Origin: Cymbomonas tetramitiformis
Taxonomy: Eukaryota; Chlorophyta; Pyramimonadophyceae; Pyramimonadales; Pyramimonadaceae
Assembly: GCA_001247695.2 (NCBI GenBank)
Contig: LGRX02031403.1
Coordinates: 1-64,000 of the forward strand
Reading direction: 5' to 3'
Length of the DNA: 64,000 nt
Shown piece after piece: positions 10,169-21,130 of the stretch (positions within the stretch are counted from its first letter, which is position 1; each line of letters begins with the position of its first letter). The translations under genes and the position numbers were made by a program. Under the pieces are notes generated by a model. That model did not search any database, was not told the DNA's origin, and saw only the letters and a program-made list of their open reading frames with translations.

Positions 10169-10645
10169 CTACCAAGCATACGTCTCCTCATTGCACGCGC
10201 TAGCATCAATTATGCGCGTTACGGTGCAGATTCTGAACATACGCCCGCAAACTGCGCATCTCCTTTCATCTTCCTGCAGCAGATCGCTTTCCAGCTCTGT
10301 CAGGGCACCGTGCGTAGTTTCGCTGTAGCGGTGTCTATTTCGCCAGCCCCGCCACTCCAAATCTGAGTATCGGTGGTAGATCCACCTGCCCTCATACCAG
10401 TACACGAGATGCCTCACCCCGAACCTTTCGCTGGATCTACGGCCGTGGACGTACATCGGCCAAAAACTCCACCAGTGATAGGTCCTGAGATTAACTGCAT
10501 GTTGCCCGAAGTCCTCCCAGCCTTCTTCAGCTTGTTGCCGCGCTCGCCGCCACAAGCGGAGAATTAAACGGTCTTCAGGAACCCATTGGGCTTGTTGTAA
10601 CGGCGTCGCGAAACGTAAAAGTATCGAAAGGCCATACAGAAACAC
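10169..10645 (-). CDS. Hypothetical protein with C-terminal CxxC cluster, 158 aa
   Basis: Single minus-strand ORF rich in Trp and Arg (YHWWSFWP, YWYEGRWIYHRYSDLEWRGWRNRHRY). A CAVCGRMFRIC cluster about 35 residues from the end looks like half of a zinc ribbon. It follows two other minus-strand genes for small Cys-pair proteins, but I cannot align it with them convincingly. No family recognised. Coding status rests on composition and length only. Confidence 0.4.
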   Translation of the reverse strand: MFLYGLSILLRFATPLQQAQWVPEDRLILRLWRRARQQAEEGWEDFGQHAVNLRTYHWWSFWPMYVHGRRSSERFGVRHLVYWYEGRWIYHRYSDLEWRGWRNRHRYSETTHGALTELESDLLQEDERRCAVCGRMFRICTVTRIIDASACNEETYAW

Positions 10646-10691
10646 TCAACATTAAGGAATTCACCGTTAAGGAATCAGCCAACGTTTGGGG

Positions 10692-11146
10692 GGGGAGGGG
10701 GGGTCACGATTTTAGTGATTTGGCTGGCTGGACCAAAAAAAATAAGGAAGAGGTCCGAAATAAGGAAGGCCGTCGCTGGCTGACATGCTTTCGGCAATCT
10801 TAAAATAAGGAATTGACGTTGGCATAGCTTGACGCGGTGCACATGGCTAATTATTGCACATGGCATTAGGCAATTGCAGGCAGTTCTTCGTAGTGAGACT
10901 GTGATAGTATGCCGTCCTTCATGTCCGTGTGAAGCTCTCTAAGATGTTGCCTACTCGCTGGGTCCATTTTATCACTTCGAAAAATCAGCACACAGTTTTC
11001 TCGAAAATTTCAGTTTGTAAGGCTGAGGAAGATAACGAATGGCGCTGGCTGGCTCATGAATCGCGTTCCTTCTAATGAACGAATTCATTAGCACGCTGGC
11101 GCTGGCGGGGGGGGGTCACGATTTTAGTGATTTGGCTGGCTGGAGC
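10692..11146. repeat. Direct repeat pair next to the assembly gap
   Basis: A block of about 33 bp (GTCACGATTTTAGTGATTTG and the following GGCTGGCTGGA) occurs at about 10702-10732 and again at about 11115-11146, each preceded by a G run. The gap begins shortly after the second copy. Repeats and G runs may explain why the assembly failed here. Confidence 0.7.
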
Positions 11147-11179
11147 AAGATCTCTGTTTCATTAAATATGAGTGTCTAC

Positions 11180-11608
11180 NNNNNNNNNNNNNNNNNNNNN
11201 NNNNNNNNNNNNNNNNNNNNNNNNNNNNNNNNNNNNNNNNNNNNNNNNNNNNNNNNNNNNNNNNNNNNNNNNNNNNNNNNNNNNNNNNNNNNNNNNNNNN
11301 NNNNNNNNNNNNNNNNNNNNNNNNNNNNNNNNNNNNNNNNNNNNNNNNNNNNNNNNNNNNNNNNNNNNNNNNNNNNNNNNNNNNNNNNNNNNNNNNNNNN
11401 NNNNNNNNNNNNNNNNNNNNNNNNNNNNNNNNNNNNNNNNNNNNNNNNNNNNNNNNNNNNNNNNNNNNNNNNNNNNNNNNNNNNNNNNNNNNNNNNNNNN
11501 NNNNNNNNNNNNNNNNNNNNNNNNNNNNNNNNNNNNNNNNNNNNNNNNNNNNNNNNNNNNNNNNNNNNNNNNNNNNNNNNNNNNNNNNNNNNNNNNNNNN
11601 NNNNNNNN
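11180..11608. other. Assembly gap (429 N)
   Basis: The sequence is unknown here. Apparent ORFs spanning it are artefacts of reading through N. Confidence 0.99.
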
Positions 11609-11817
11609 GCAATATTCCAATACTGGGCATAATGGTGAGGTAGTCTAAGGGGCGGGTTGTGGTTCTATGTGACGAACGCAGGTGTGAGCAAATGACCTCC
11701 GGTTACAACTCCTCCAACATATATAACAACATATATACTAAAACCCTGAACCTTGGACGCCCCGATATGTCTATGTGCAGCACACCTGACGCCAAGACTC
11801 ATCTGCTTGACAATCGT

Positions 11818-11955
11818 ATACGATTGTCAAGCAGCTGCACTAGGTCCGACAACCAGACTCACGTGTGACAGTCGTATACGATTGTCAACCTCTGTCGTTG
11901 GGTTCGTCTCTCTGACGCACGTTTGACACTCGCATGCGACTGGGTTATACCCCCT
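11818..11955. repeat. 58-bp palindromic satellite, three units
   Basis: Units start at 11818, 11876 and 11934, exactly 58 bp apart. The first has the perfect TGACAATCGTA palindrome, the second one change, the third is degraded. Linkers match those in intron 4 of the methyltransferase-like gene (GTGCACTAGGTCCGAC, CAGACTCACGTG). Confidence 0.85.
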
Positions 11956-12146
11956 GAGTCCCTGGTTAGGGGGGGAGGGGGGAGTCAGTGTACATTCCTT
12001 AAGTATGAAGAAAAAATTTAAATTTTCTTAAGTATGGGAAAACGCAGGCGTCGACGCGGGCCGACGCGTTACCCTCCTTAAGTATGGGCTTAAGTATGGG
12101 AGCCCTATTTTGCGAAATGTTAGAATGTTAAGAATGTTTGGTCCAT

Positions 12147-12215
12147 TGTCCGTCCGTCCGTCCGTCCGTCCACAGTGGACGGACGGACGGACGGACGGAC
12201 GGACGGACGGACGGA
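12147..12215. repeat. Tetranucleotide inverted repeat (GTCC)n / (GGAC)n
   Basis: A run of GTCC units is followed, across a few bases, by a longer run of GGAC units, so the tract can fold into a long hairpin. It directly abuts the tRNA-like segment. Confidence 0.9.
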
Positions 12216-12275
12216 GTGGACCGATACTAATCCCCCGCATGCCGGGCGAGCGCTCTGCCGTTTGAGCTACTCAGG
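12216..12275 (-). other. tRNA-like 5' half (Ala-type), possibly a SINE head
   Basis: On the minus strand, TAGCTCAAACGGCAGAGCG matches the D-arm and box A pattern of tRNA genes. It is followed by CTCGC-CCGGCAT-GCGGG, a 5-bp stem with a seven-base loop holding GGC at the anticodon position (alanine). No T-arm follows; the sequence runs into the GGAC hairpin instead. It is therefore a truncated or tRNA-derived sequence, not an intact tRNA gene. Confidence 0.4.
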
Positions 12276-12471
12276 CTATTGATGGCGATTCTGGTGCGGT
12301 ACAGAGTACGGAATCCCCACAGTGCCACGTAGGCGGCGAAGAGTGAAACACGAAGGATACAACTTTCACCCAATCTGCCGTTGCGGTGCGCTCAAGGAGG
12401 CATCGCGCGGCTTTGTGCAACGCGACTGTTGGGGGCGCGCGGATTGTGCGGCGCGATTGTATCCTCCATGA

Positions 12472-12764
12472 TGATGGGAACGGATATATATATATATATA
12501 TATATGATGATGATGATGATGATGATATAACTTATAATTATATATCACGGTCCCCGAACGAACGAAGCTGGACAGCGGAGGTCCCGGAGGTCACAACAAA
12601 CTAAGATGAGATAATAAAATACTTAGGTTGTTTTATTACTGTATCGCAGAGCGAAACGAACACACGGACATGCAAGATGCAAGTGACACCACAGGGCGAA
12701 GGGTGACACAGGAAGAGACAGTCACCCCCAATTTATGGGGGCGCAAAAGTCTGTCTCCCCGTGA
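12472..12764. repeat. Dispersed repeat copy 1 (with TA and GAT microsatellites)
   Basis: Nearly identical to 14135-14396 from TGATGGGAACGGA to GTCTGTCTCCCCGTGA. Differences are mostly in the (TA)n and (GAT)n runs. Contains an inverted repeat GATAATAAAA...TTTTATTA around 12610-12645. A related segment in reverse orientation occurs at about 63488-63545. Size and placement suggest parts of a retroelement, but I found no coding region between the copies. Confidence 0.75.
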
Positions 12765-14134
12765 CACCACCTCACCCCGAAGGCGTGAGGTGCCACGACG
12801 CAAGCTGGCCAAGCAAGGCGGTCCTAACATCCTACGGTTGGCCATCAAGGCAAAACCCTAACAAAGCAAGCATCATGCGAGACCCAAAGGGGCCTTTTTA
12901 AACCCAGCTAGTACGGCTATGCCAACGCTGGTCTCAAGATGCATGCTCTAGGGGCGTACGCCCATGCACGTGCTGCGGGGATGTCTACTCCCGCAGGCCT
13001 ACAGAGGCTACTAGGCTCCAGCGTGCGAGGGTGGATGGCGGCGGAATCCTCGATCGTGGATGGAGTCGAGCGCCGCTGGGATGTCGTCAACCAATGCCCA
13101 CGCGGTGCAGCGCCATGATGCATGGCACCACCAGAGCGAGTGCGGGGACGAGGACACCCAGAGGGGGGCGAAGTGGAAAATGCGGCGTGTTCCTACTAAG
13201 CTGCACACGAGTGCGAAAGCAGAGAGGAGAATCGGTGGGATGGGTTTCGTAGCACCACCACACGCCACCACGCAGGCAGTGGCCAAGGGGCACGCAGGGT
13301 GGAGGGGAGAGGGGAGGCCGCTGCGGACGCAACTCGGTGTGGTCAGAGTTCTCGTCATTGGCGAAGGCGATGGACTCGCGATGTTGGTGTCTGGCGCATA
13401 AGCACCACCAGACGCCACCAGACCATAGCTAGGGGTAAGATGATGTCGACGTAGTCGGAGATATGCCACCACTGATGCACTGAACGCACAACGGCCATAC
13501 GCGCATGCTGACGTGCGGTGGACATGGGTGTAAACCGCAGGCTGCAGAATTCTGCGAGTGAAAGATAGGGTTTCAAGGCGAAACTCCAACTTTTCGTAAA
13601 AAATGACAATTTCAAGTGATGAAAAGGTCAAATTGGGGTAGATTTTGACGCTGAAAACGGCGGTCGCGTCAGAAACGTCGTGCGGTAAGCCAATTTTGCT
13701 GCAGTTGAGGTGCTGCTGGCCAGAGTGTAAAGTAGGTTCAAGTGATATGTTGTTCGCGACACTGAACACGTGTCGGAAAAAAAATGTAGAAGCGAATGCC
13801 GCTCAGAGCCCGCCGTAGAAGTCAAGCATGTGGTGAATTCTACTCGAACAAGATGTGGCTTGACGCGCTCAAGGTCGTCGTCAAAGCAAAACGTCGCTGA
13901 TGTCGCGATGTCGTTGTTGGACGTGCAGATGCCGCACGCGAAGTCCGGGAACTGGTTCCGTTATTCCGGGGAGACGACCGGTGCTTCTAGAGGCACGCGG
14001 AGTCAGATGCGTCGGTGAGCAATGCGCTCAGCCGGGTGTGAGTAGCTTGTTCCGCTACGATAACCGCTGGTTCCGCGGGATCAAAGTAAGATGAAATCTG
14101 AAACCACCACTGAACAGTGGTGAGGCCATAACCT

Positions 14135-14396
14135 GATGGGAACGGAGATATATATATATGATAATGTAACTTATATATATCACGGTCCCCGAACGAACGA
14201 AGCTGGACAGCGGAGGTCCCGGAGGTCACAACAAACTAAGATGAGATAATAAAATACTTAGGTTGTTTTATTATCGCAGAGCGAAACGAACACACGGACA
14301 GGCAAGATGCAAGCGTGACACCACATGGCGAGGGGTGACACAGGAAGAGACAGTCACCCCCAATTTATGGGGGGGCAAAAGTCTGTCTCCCCGTGA
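14135..14396. repeat. Dispersed repeat copy 2
   Basis: Second copy of the repeat at 12472-12764, same orientation, starting 1663 bp further on. The sequence between the copies (12765-14134) holds no recognisable gene. Confidence 0.75.
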
Positions 14397-14507
14397 GAAC
14401 GCGGTTCGGGGCCACTGCTCGAAAGGATGGAACCGAGCGAGAGCGGCAACCCCACTTCCCACTCCAACACGCTCTCTAAAAGAAAGAAAGCACGGGGGGG
14501 AAACTAC

Positions 14508-14520
14508 GGTTCTGATACCA
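14508..14520 (-). promoter_or_regulatory. Primer-binding-site-like sequence (initiator-Met tRNA type)
   Basis: On the minus strand, TGGTATCAGAACC follows directly after a sequence ending CTAGCA. Many LTR retrotransposons have an LTR ending in CA followed by TGGTATCAGAGC, complementary to initiator tRNA-Met. This suggests the edge of an LTR element on the minus strand with its 5' LTR at 14521 and beyond. No partner LTR or pol was found, so it would be a remnant. Confidence 0.45.
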
Positions 14521-14578
14521 TGCTAGAATATCACCGACAAGCTGATACTATGCAGAATATCACCGACAAGCTAAAGCA

Positions 14579-15599
14579 GTGATATCCGTGAGACTCGGAA
14601 CGTGTCGGGTGAAAAGCCTAACATCTGATAACACACTTATCAGATATGCAGGTGTTCAGACTAGTCTGAGCGGTGACCAATCATACTATGCCTATAGTCA
14701 CTACTCAGTAGAAGTGCCTACAACGATCCTGATAGCATTCTCGATCGTGGCACATATATGTGAACTCAAAGTGTTCAATTCGATTGTGCCGCCAACTACT
14801 ATATGCTTGGTGGGTTATTGCGGTTGTCATTAGCGCTATCGGTTTTGCCCGCACTTCACGTCACCAGCGGACTTGAGATGTACTAGCAGAGATGGGATCG
14901 GACGACCGTGTTGAACACCAACACCTAATAGATTTCGTCGTTTCGTGCGTTGGCGACGGCGTCGTTTTAATTCGTAGCCCGTATACGTTAAGCGATGGCA
15001 CGAAGTCCCTTTGGCCGAAAGAGCGTCCCTGTCAAGAAATATATAGCAGTACGGGTATGTTGATTTCAAGCGGAGGTTACTCAATGAATCATTATGTACG
15101 AACTTGTGAACGATTATGCCCTAAGCAATTCTGCGTAAAGGTGCGCTACGGCGAGTGACCGCACGGCTCTTTTGATGACAAGTTGGGTTCGTGGACTCGT
15201 CGAGTGCAAAACTTTGCAACTTTCCGCAATTCTCGACTGGTAGCGTAAAGCAACCGGTTTAGTAGAGCGCATATGAATTACAAGACGAGAACTATAAGAA
15301 GGTCTTCATGTGCGAGGATTTTAAAAGTTAAAGTACCAAGCTCTAGAAAAAGTAGCAAAATTATGCGAGCGAGGGTTTCGTTGAGATGGCAATGGCGTTT
15401 CAAGTGGGTGTAGGGTTTAGGGTTTCGTGACCCCACGAACTCTGGAGGGGGGTCGATCGTTCAGATTTGTGATTTCGTTTCGTGCGTGAAATTTTATTGA
15501 AATTGAAACGACCGTTAAGATGAAAGATGACGCTGCCACGCGTCTACAAAACCCTGAACTGGAGTTGAAGCAACTCACAATGCTAACGTAAGGAAAAGT
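14579..15599. other. No gene recognised
   Basis: Only short ORFs without recognisable features. A telomere-like motif (TAGGGTTTAGGGTTT) lies at about 15412-15426, about 175 bp upstream of the hydrolase gene. Confidence 0.5.
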
Positions 15600-18500
15600 A
15601 TGCTTCGTTTGCCCTTGAAGCTGAAGCCTTTCGAAAAGTGCCTTGTTGCAAACAGGGCAACTGTAAGAAGTCAAAGGTGCTATACAACTGCGATTGCAAT
15701 GTCTGGTGCATCGAAGTTGGCGACCTTCGTTACTCCCAGTGGGCCGCGAGTGGGGTTGATCCAAGGGGAGAGTATCAGGCAGGAATCGAATGCCCGCCCT
15801 CTGATTGAATGATACCTCAGCAAAGCTCATCATTCTTCCTCGACTCTATCAATAGGGTATTTAAGTGGCATATGGGTAGTTTCCATTCAGAGTTTCAGTG
15901 TTTTATCGAGTGTTTGCAAGGGTGCATTCCAAGATGTGTAAGTTCATACAACTAGTCCACCTGGGGTTGTCTGTAACTAGCTTGATTCGAACGCCGTGAA
16001 ATTGACACGATGGAAAGTAGAGCTAGGTGCTGACATGCGTTTCCCCTATCAGCCCGCTCTCAGGAGCGCGAAGCATGGAGGAAGTGATCAGTACGTATGA
16101 CTGTAAGACGAGGTGAGATATCTAGGTGGCGTTGCCCCAGAGACCTTCGAAGGCGGCGCCAGCCTTACCTTAGAGCTCCAAGGGGTTTGCCTCGGACCTA
16201 TCAAGGCGGAAGGCCGAGGCGCAGAGGTTTTGCTCAACGCCAGCGGTCAGGCAGACCCGCGTGACACCGCCATGCGCACACAGCTTAAGCTAGACCCCAC
16301 CTCTTGGAGGCAATGCGAGCATTGGGAGGTGAAACTATCGCACACCCTTGCTGTCTCGAGTAACACTTCAGAGTTGAGGTTTACAAAGCTATGACCACGG
16401 TGGAACGGATCCCCCACTCAAACCTCTAACCGGTTGGGTTGCAAACTGCCCGCGTGTGACCCTGATAGGCGGGGCTCGGTGTGCTTTCAGTCTCACCGCG
16501 CTGCAAGAGGACGCCGTCCCACTCTCAAGCGTGAAGCTGCTCCCGCCAATACACCCTGCCAGGAATATAATTTGCGTTGGGAAAAACTATCTGGTAGGTC
16601 ACTTACGCGCGCTTTGTTATCCTCGCCTCAGCCAGCTTGAGCTCAAGGGGTGAAGATCCATCTGGCCGAATGTAAGAAACGCGCACCGTTCATCCCTAAG
16701 GGAACCTGAGGGACGTGCTACAGGAACACGTCAAGGAGGTCGACACTCACTTGCCAGGAATCTCTAAAGAGGCTGCTCCATCCGCTCCGATCATCTTCAC
16801 CAAGGTGCACCACAACTGCCTATTGCAGTGTGACACGGGCGCGCAGGGAGTGAGTTAGTTGACCAAAAGTGGAGGCTTTCAAGTGGTGATAGCCGCGTTT
16901 CAGTTGAGGGGAGTTTCTAGCTGGGTAAATGGCATGCGACAACAGCACGCCCTTGCGGGTCTGTATCTCACAGCCGTGCGTCTCGAGACGCAGAGGTGCA
17001 CTTCCTCTGACTATGCGCCTTCGTACCACAAACGCTCCTGCATAGCCACGCGCCCAAAGAAAAATCACTTTCCCATTTCCCGGCAAGTGCAAGCTGGGCG
17101 GGTCCGGGAACGGGATGCAGGCTCCCCACAGCGCTATTGGACACCAGGAACCCATCCTCTACCCCACAGGTGTAAAATCCACGCCACTGGCTACGCCCGG
17201 CCGGCTCTGAAGCGCCTCCTAGCGTCGCCCTCCCTCCGTCTTGTGCGCCCAGAGGAAGCTCCCTCTTCCGTTGCGCCGACAGAGCTCTTTGTGCGCTCAC
17301 CTTCCTGCTCGTCCGTCTCGATACCGGATGCTTTTATGCGTCTCGGGGTTGAAAGTTAATCTGGCAGTAGTCAGTTGGCATCTCACCTCACCTGACTGCA
17401 ACACTGACAGCTGACTTGAGCTGGCAGCAGTCCGCTGACAGCTGATCCGATGGCATTTTCCCGGCACCTCGCCTCACCTGACTGCAATACTGAGTGCTGA
17501 GCTGGTGACAAGTGAGTGGCATCTCGCCTTACACGACTACAACAGTTGGCGACATGTGACTGGCATCTCAACTCACAGAATTACAACAGTGACGGCCGAG
17601 CTAGCAACAGTTGGCTCGCATCTCGCCTCACATGGCCACAATACTGACAGAGGATCGCATCTCACATCGCGTGGCTGCATATTGTAGGAGAGTTGTGAGC
17701 TGTGCCGGTGGCCGCTGATCCTCTTCGGACTTCGGGGAGTCAACACGGCCCTGCTGAGCTGCGCATGCGTGCTGTGGTCTCTGCCTCCGTTCAGGCATTT
17801 CAGAGCAGGTTGACTACGAGGGTGAGTTGGCAGTGGTCATCGGGAAAGAGGGCAGAGGGATCTCTCGTGACACGGCACTCGAGCATGTCTTTGGGTAAGT
17901 CACTCTCCGGCAAACTCCACCTTCTGGTTATTCCCAGGTGGAGATGCGTACCAGCCAACAGGTAAAAGACGAGGTCTTGAGACCGTGTACAAATTTACTC
18001 AGAGCCGGTGTCTGTCCACTCTGATTCCTCAGGTGATGGTGTGTGGCGCCTCAGAGGTGATTCCTCAGGGCCACGTCAGAGCCGCCTCACTTCTGCTCTG
18101 GCCTGCCTGATTTCACGCTCTCGGACACTTCCCCTTCTCCCAGGTCGTGGGCACATGGGCAATTTCTGCAAACACTTTTGCGACTGAAGCACGGTCTTTA
18201 GGATCATCGCGCGTGTGCGAGGAAATCTGGACTCCGACGGTCTGCCGCTCATCCATGAGTGAAATTGCCCAGACTAGTATTTCTCCTGGTTCCGAGAAAG
18301 GTTGGCCAATCCTAGCACTGCATCCTGCCTAGTTACCTGTCACTTGAGTCAACCAATGGATGAGCAGCCTCTGGGTCTTCCTATCCTCACCACAACCGCT
18401 ACGAGGTTTGCTACTTTGCTTGCCATGCCGAGACAGCTCTCCTCCACCCTCCGTACCGATGCCATCAAGTTGGATCTAGGGACCTCCGATTGGCTCGACT

Positions 18501-19929
18501 TTCTGTACTTTGCGGAGCTATCACTGGCTTGTTCTGCCCCCGCGGTTGGACCTTGGACGGATCCTCCTTCGAGAATTCATTCTCGAGCCTGATTTTCTCA
18601 TCCGATTCGATGTCCCGCACAGATATACCATCTTGAACGATGTGACGGCCAGGGATCTCCAGAAGAAGCACCAACAGGTGGTGTCCTTTTGACTCCAAAC
18701 CCCAATAACCTTGACTCTGAACCCTAAACCAGCGTGCAGACGTCCCCTTTTAATCCCAACACTATTGCTTCCTGTGGCACCGCCTGTATCGGTCTTTGCT
18801 GGCCTTGCAAGTCACGACACTGACACGTGGATGCGCCTGGCAGTGGTTTTTGGGCAAGTCTCAAGACACATTCTGTCCAATGGTGAGTTGAGCTTCTCAT
18901 TCGGCATTTTATTGGTCGCACTCAGACTTTGGCGCAGCCCTGTGTGGAGCATTGGTGCCCGGCGCCATCCTCTTACCAAGCGCCTCGTCAGCCCTTGCCA
19001 CTAGTCACATCACTGTTCTCCACTCCACGCCGGCATGCACCTGTTTAGCGACCAGTCATCAGGGGTATACTCCACGTCAGCATGCATCTGTGTAGCAACC
19101 AGTCATCAGGGGTATATTCCGGTCTTCTTTGCGTTTTCAATTATGATCATAGTGGTGCGGCGCTTGTGAGCCTATTGGTGTGGCACAGGGCCCGTGGATT
19201 GTGCTTGCTCGGGACTTTCCTTTGCACGATGGCCCACGCATCCAGACGCTTGTGAACGGTCAGATCAGACAGGTGAGGCCCATCAAGTGCACTGTGGCAA
19301 TGTGATCCTCACTTGCCAGCCGCTGGATCTTCTCCAGCCACGCTCTTACCGCCTGGTTTGGGTAAAGGCATATTGAGGGACTACCGGAGCCGGGTCTGCT
19401 GAGAGGAGCCCCCCATGGCCGATTGTGAGGGGGTGGGGGGCTTCCATTCGTAGAATAAATGCCGGCGCGCCCCCTGATTGCTGAAATGTTCAACTCCTGA
19501 ATGCTATTGCTGACTGTCATCACTTGTGATATGTTTATTATGGGCCGCGGAGAACCTGGATGCTACTAGCAGCATCCCTCTCCATAAAGTAGTACAATGC
19601 AGCCAACAGGCGTTGACAGCGAAGGACGGATGCAAGCGAAGAGGCGAAAGTGACTTGAGTGTGATTGCAAATGTGTCCTCGAGGTAATGCAGCAGCGGAA
19701 GTGGGCACTGCGTATGACAGATGTCAGTCACGAACAGGCGTAGGGACGCAGGATGACACCACGAGTAATATGATTTTCGATGTGGCTGAGCTGATCGCAA
19801 CCATTTCCGCCGGTGTCTCGCTACATCCCGGTGACATCATCGCAACCGGCACGCCCGCTGGCGTGGGTGCCGGTCTCCAGCCACCATGCTTTCTTCAACC
19901 CGGTGATACGGTCACCATCCGCATTGAAG
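15600..19929 (+). CDS. Fumarylacetoacetate hydrolase family (FAHD1-like) gene, multi-exon, 3' end interrupted
   Basis: Eight exons are recognisable: 15600-15771, 16491-16593, 16724-16804, 17804-17894, 18623-18677, 18844-18882, 19189-19272 and 19752-19929, all with GT-AG borders. Landmarks in family order: [98 protein letters not shown] and [11 protein letters not shown] in VDYEGEL and D in LNDVTARD are the usual metal ligands of this fold. The family cleaves C-C bonds of acylpyruvates. The basic N-terminus (RSQRCYTT) could be a mitochondrial presequence. Exon phases imply one unlocated exon between the first two listed; the phase and missing family sequence before 17804 imply another. The terminal exon is not visible: 40 bp into the last intron a PAT-like element begins. 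Confidence 0.85.
17380..17690. repeat. Degenerate intronic tandem repeat, about 60-bp units
   Basis: Within an intron of the hydrolase gene, units containing GGCATCTC(A/G)CCTCAC, ACTGCAA(C/T)A(C/G)TGA and AGCTGGCA-like blocks recur about five times with much divergence. No coding potential seen. Confidence 0.65.
19025..19125. repeat. Intronic tandem duplication, about 52 bp
   Basis: Two near-identical units (CAGTCATCAGGGGTATA present in both) lie in the intron before the GPWIV exon. Confidence 0.75.
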
Positions 19930-19969
19930 GTGAGACTTCCGCTTCCTTTGTTCCATGCACATTCCAGAG

Positions 19970-20331
19970 TTATTGTACGAAGCATGCACTCTCCCCCCTC
20001 CCCCACAGAGAGCACCGGTCACAAAAGGCAAGCAGGGGTCTTGGCAGATTCATATATTCACAATATATTAATTGCCACCCAGTCTGGCCTATTCGGTCTC
20101 TCGGCATGTGGCATGAGTGTCTGTCTCCCTCTCTGTCAGGTGGAGCAAGGTCTCAGTGATCCCAAGCACGAAGCTTCTAAGCAGGTTCCTAGCAGGTGTC
20201 CAGCTGCTGTACGGAATGGAACTCTAGGCGCCATGCGCAACCAGAAACGGCTGGTTCTTCGAAGCTGCTGTGAGGAGACGGCCTCACAGGTTCCCCATGG
20301 GAATCGTGCGCTCATCTGAGACTCTGCCGCC
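19970..20331 (-). repeat. PAT-like element repeat B2
   Basis: 362 bp, near-identical to 20678-21036 with three extra bases. Forms the 3' outer end of the element. Confidence 0.9.
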
Positions 20332-20395
20332 ACCTGCCACCAAACAGCACACCCCCGTGCATCATCCCTTGCAACTAGAGGAGTGGGTGGGTGGG

Positions 20396-20677
20396 AAAAA
20401 GAAAGGAAGAACAGAGATGGAGCGTTGCTCCTGAGGCTGAGATTCCGAAAAACTGCTTGACACTCCCTGAGAAAGTTGTTAACAACTAACTTCTCGTGTC
20501 AAGCCCAGACGTGTCACGTGTCACCGATCACGGCGATCGGTGACTCCCCCCGTCCCGATGCCACAGACACCGTGTGGCATCGATCTGGCAGACGGGCCTG
20601 GCGACCCTACACTTAGGGTTCGCGCGCATTGCTTCTACAATAACTCAAATTATTATTTTCCAAATAATAATTGTCTA
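20396..20677 (-). repeat. PAT-like element repeat A2
   Basis: 282 bp, matching 27194-27476 with one single-base indel (ACACCGTGTG against ACACCGGTGTG). Confidence 0.9.
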
Positions 20678-21036
20678 TTATTGTACGAAGCATGCACTCT
20701 CCCCCCTCCCCCACAGAGAGCACCGGTCACAAAGGCAAGCAGGGGTCTTGGCAGACATATATTCACAATATATTAATTGCCACCCAGTCTGGCCTATTCG
20801 GTCTCTCGGCATGTGGCATGAGTGTCTGTCTCCCTCTCTGTCAGGTGGAGCAAGGTCTCAGTGATCCCAAGCACGAAGCTTCTAAGCAGGTTCCTAGCAG
20901 GTGTCCAGCTGCTGTACGGAATGGAACTCTAGGCGCCATGCGCAACCAGAAACGGCTGGTTCTTCGAAGCTGCTGTGAGGAGACGGCCTCACAGGTTCCC
21001 CATGGGAATCGTGCGCTCATCTGAGACTCTGCCGCC
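20678..21036 (-). repeat. PAT-like element repeat B1
   Basis: 359 bp, directly adjacent to A2 and near-identical to B2. Confidence 0.9.
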
Positions 21037-21130
21037 CAATCTGCAAAGCAGCCGCTCACCTGACAGACCTAACAGGCACCCAAAGCCACATGTGAAGGGG
21101 AGGGAATGTGCGAAGGAGCGGGCCGTCACC

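Noticed and set aside
11075..11648. ORFs of 150-185 codons across the gap
   Set aside because: They consist of N and carry no sequence information.
13011..13769. 252-residue minus-strand ORF
   Set aside because: Overlapped by other long frames, low-complexity Ser/Pro/Ala content, no motif; lies between two copies of a dispersed repeat.
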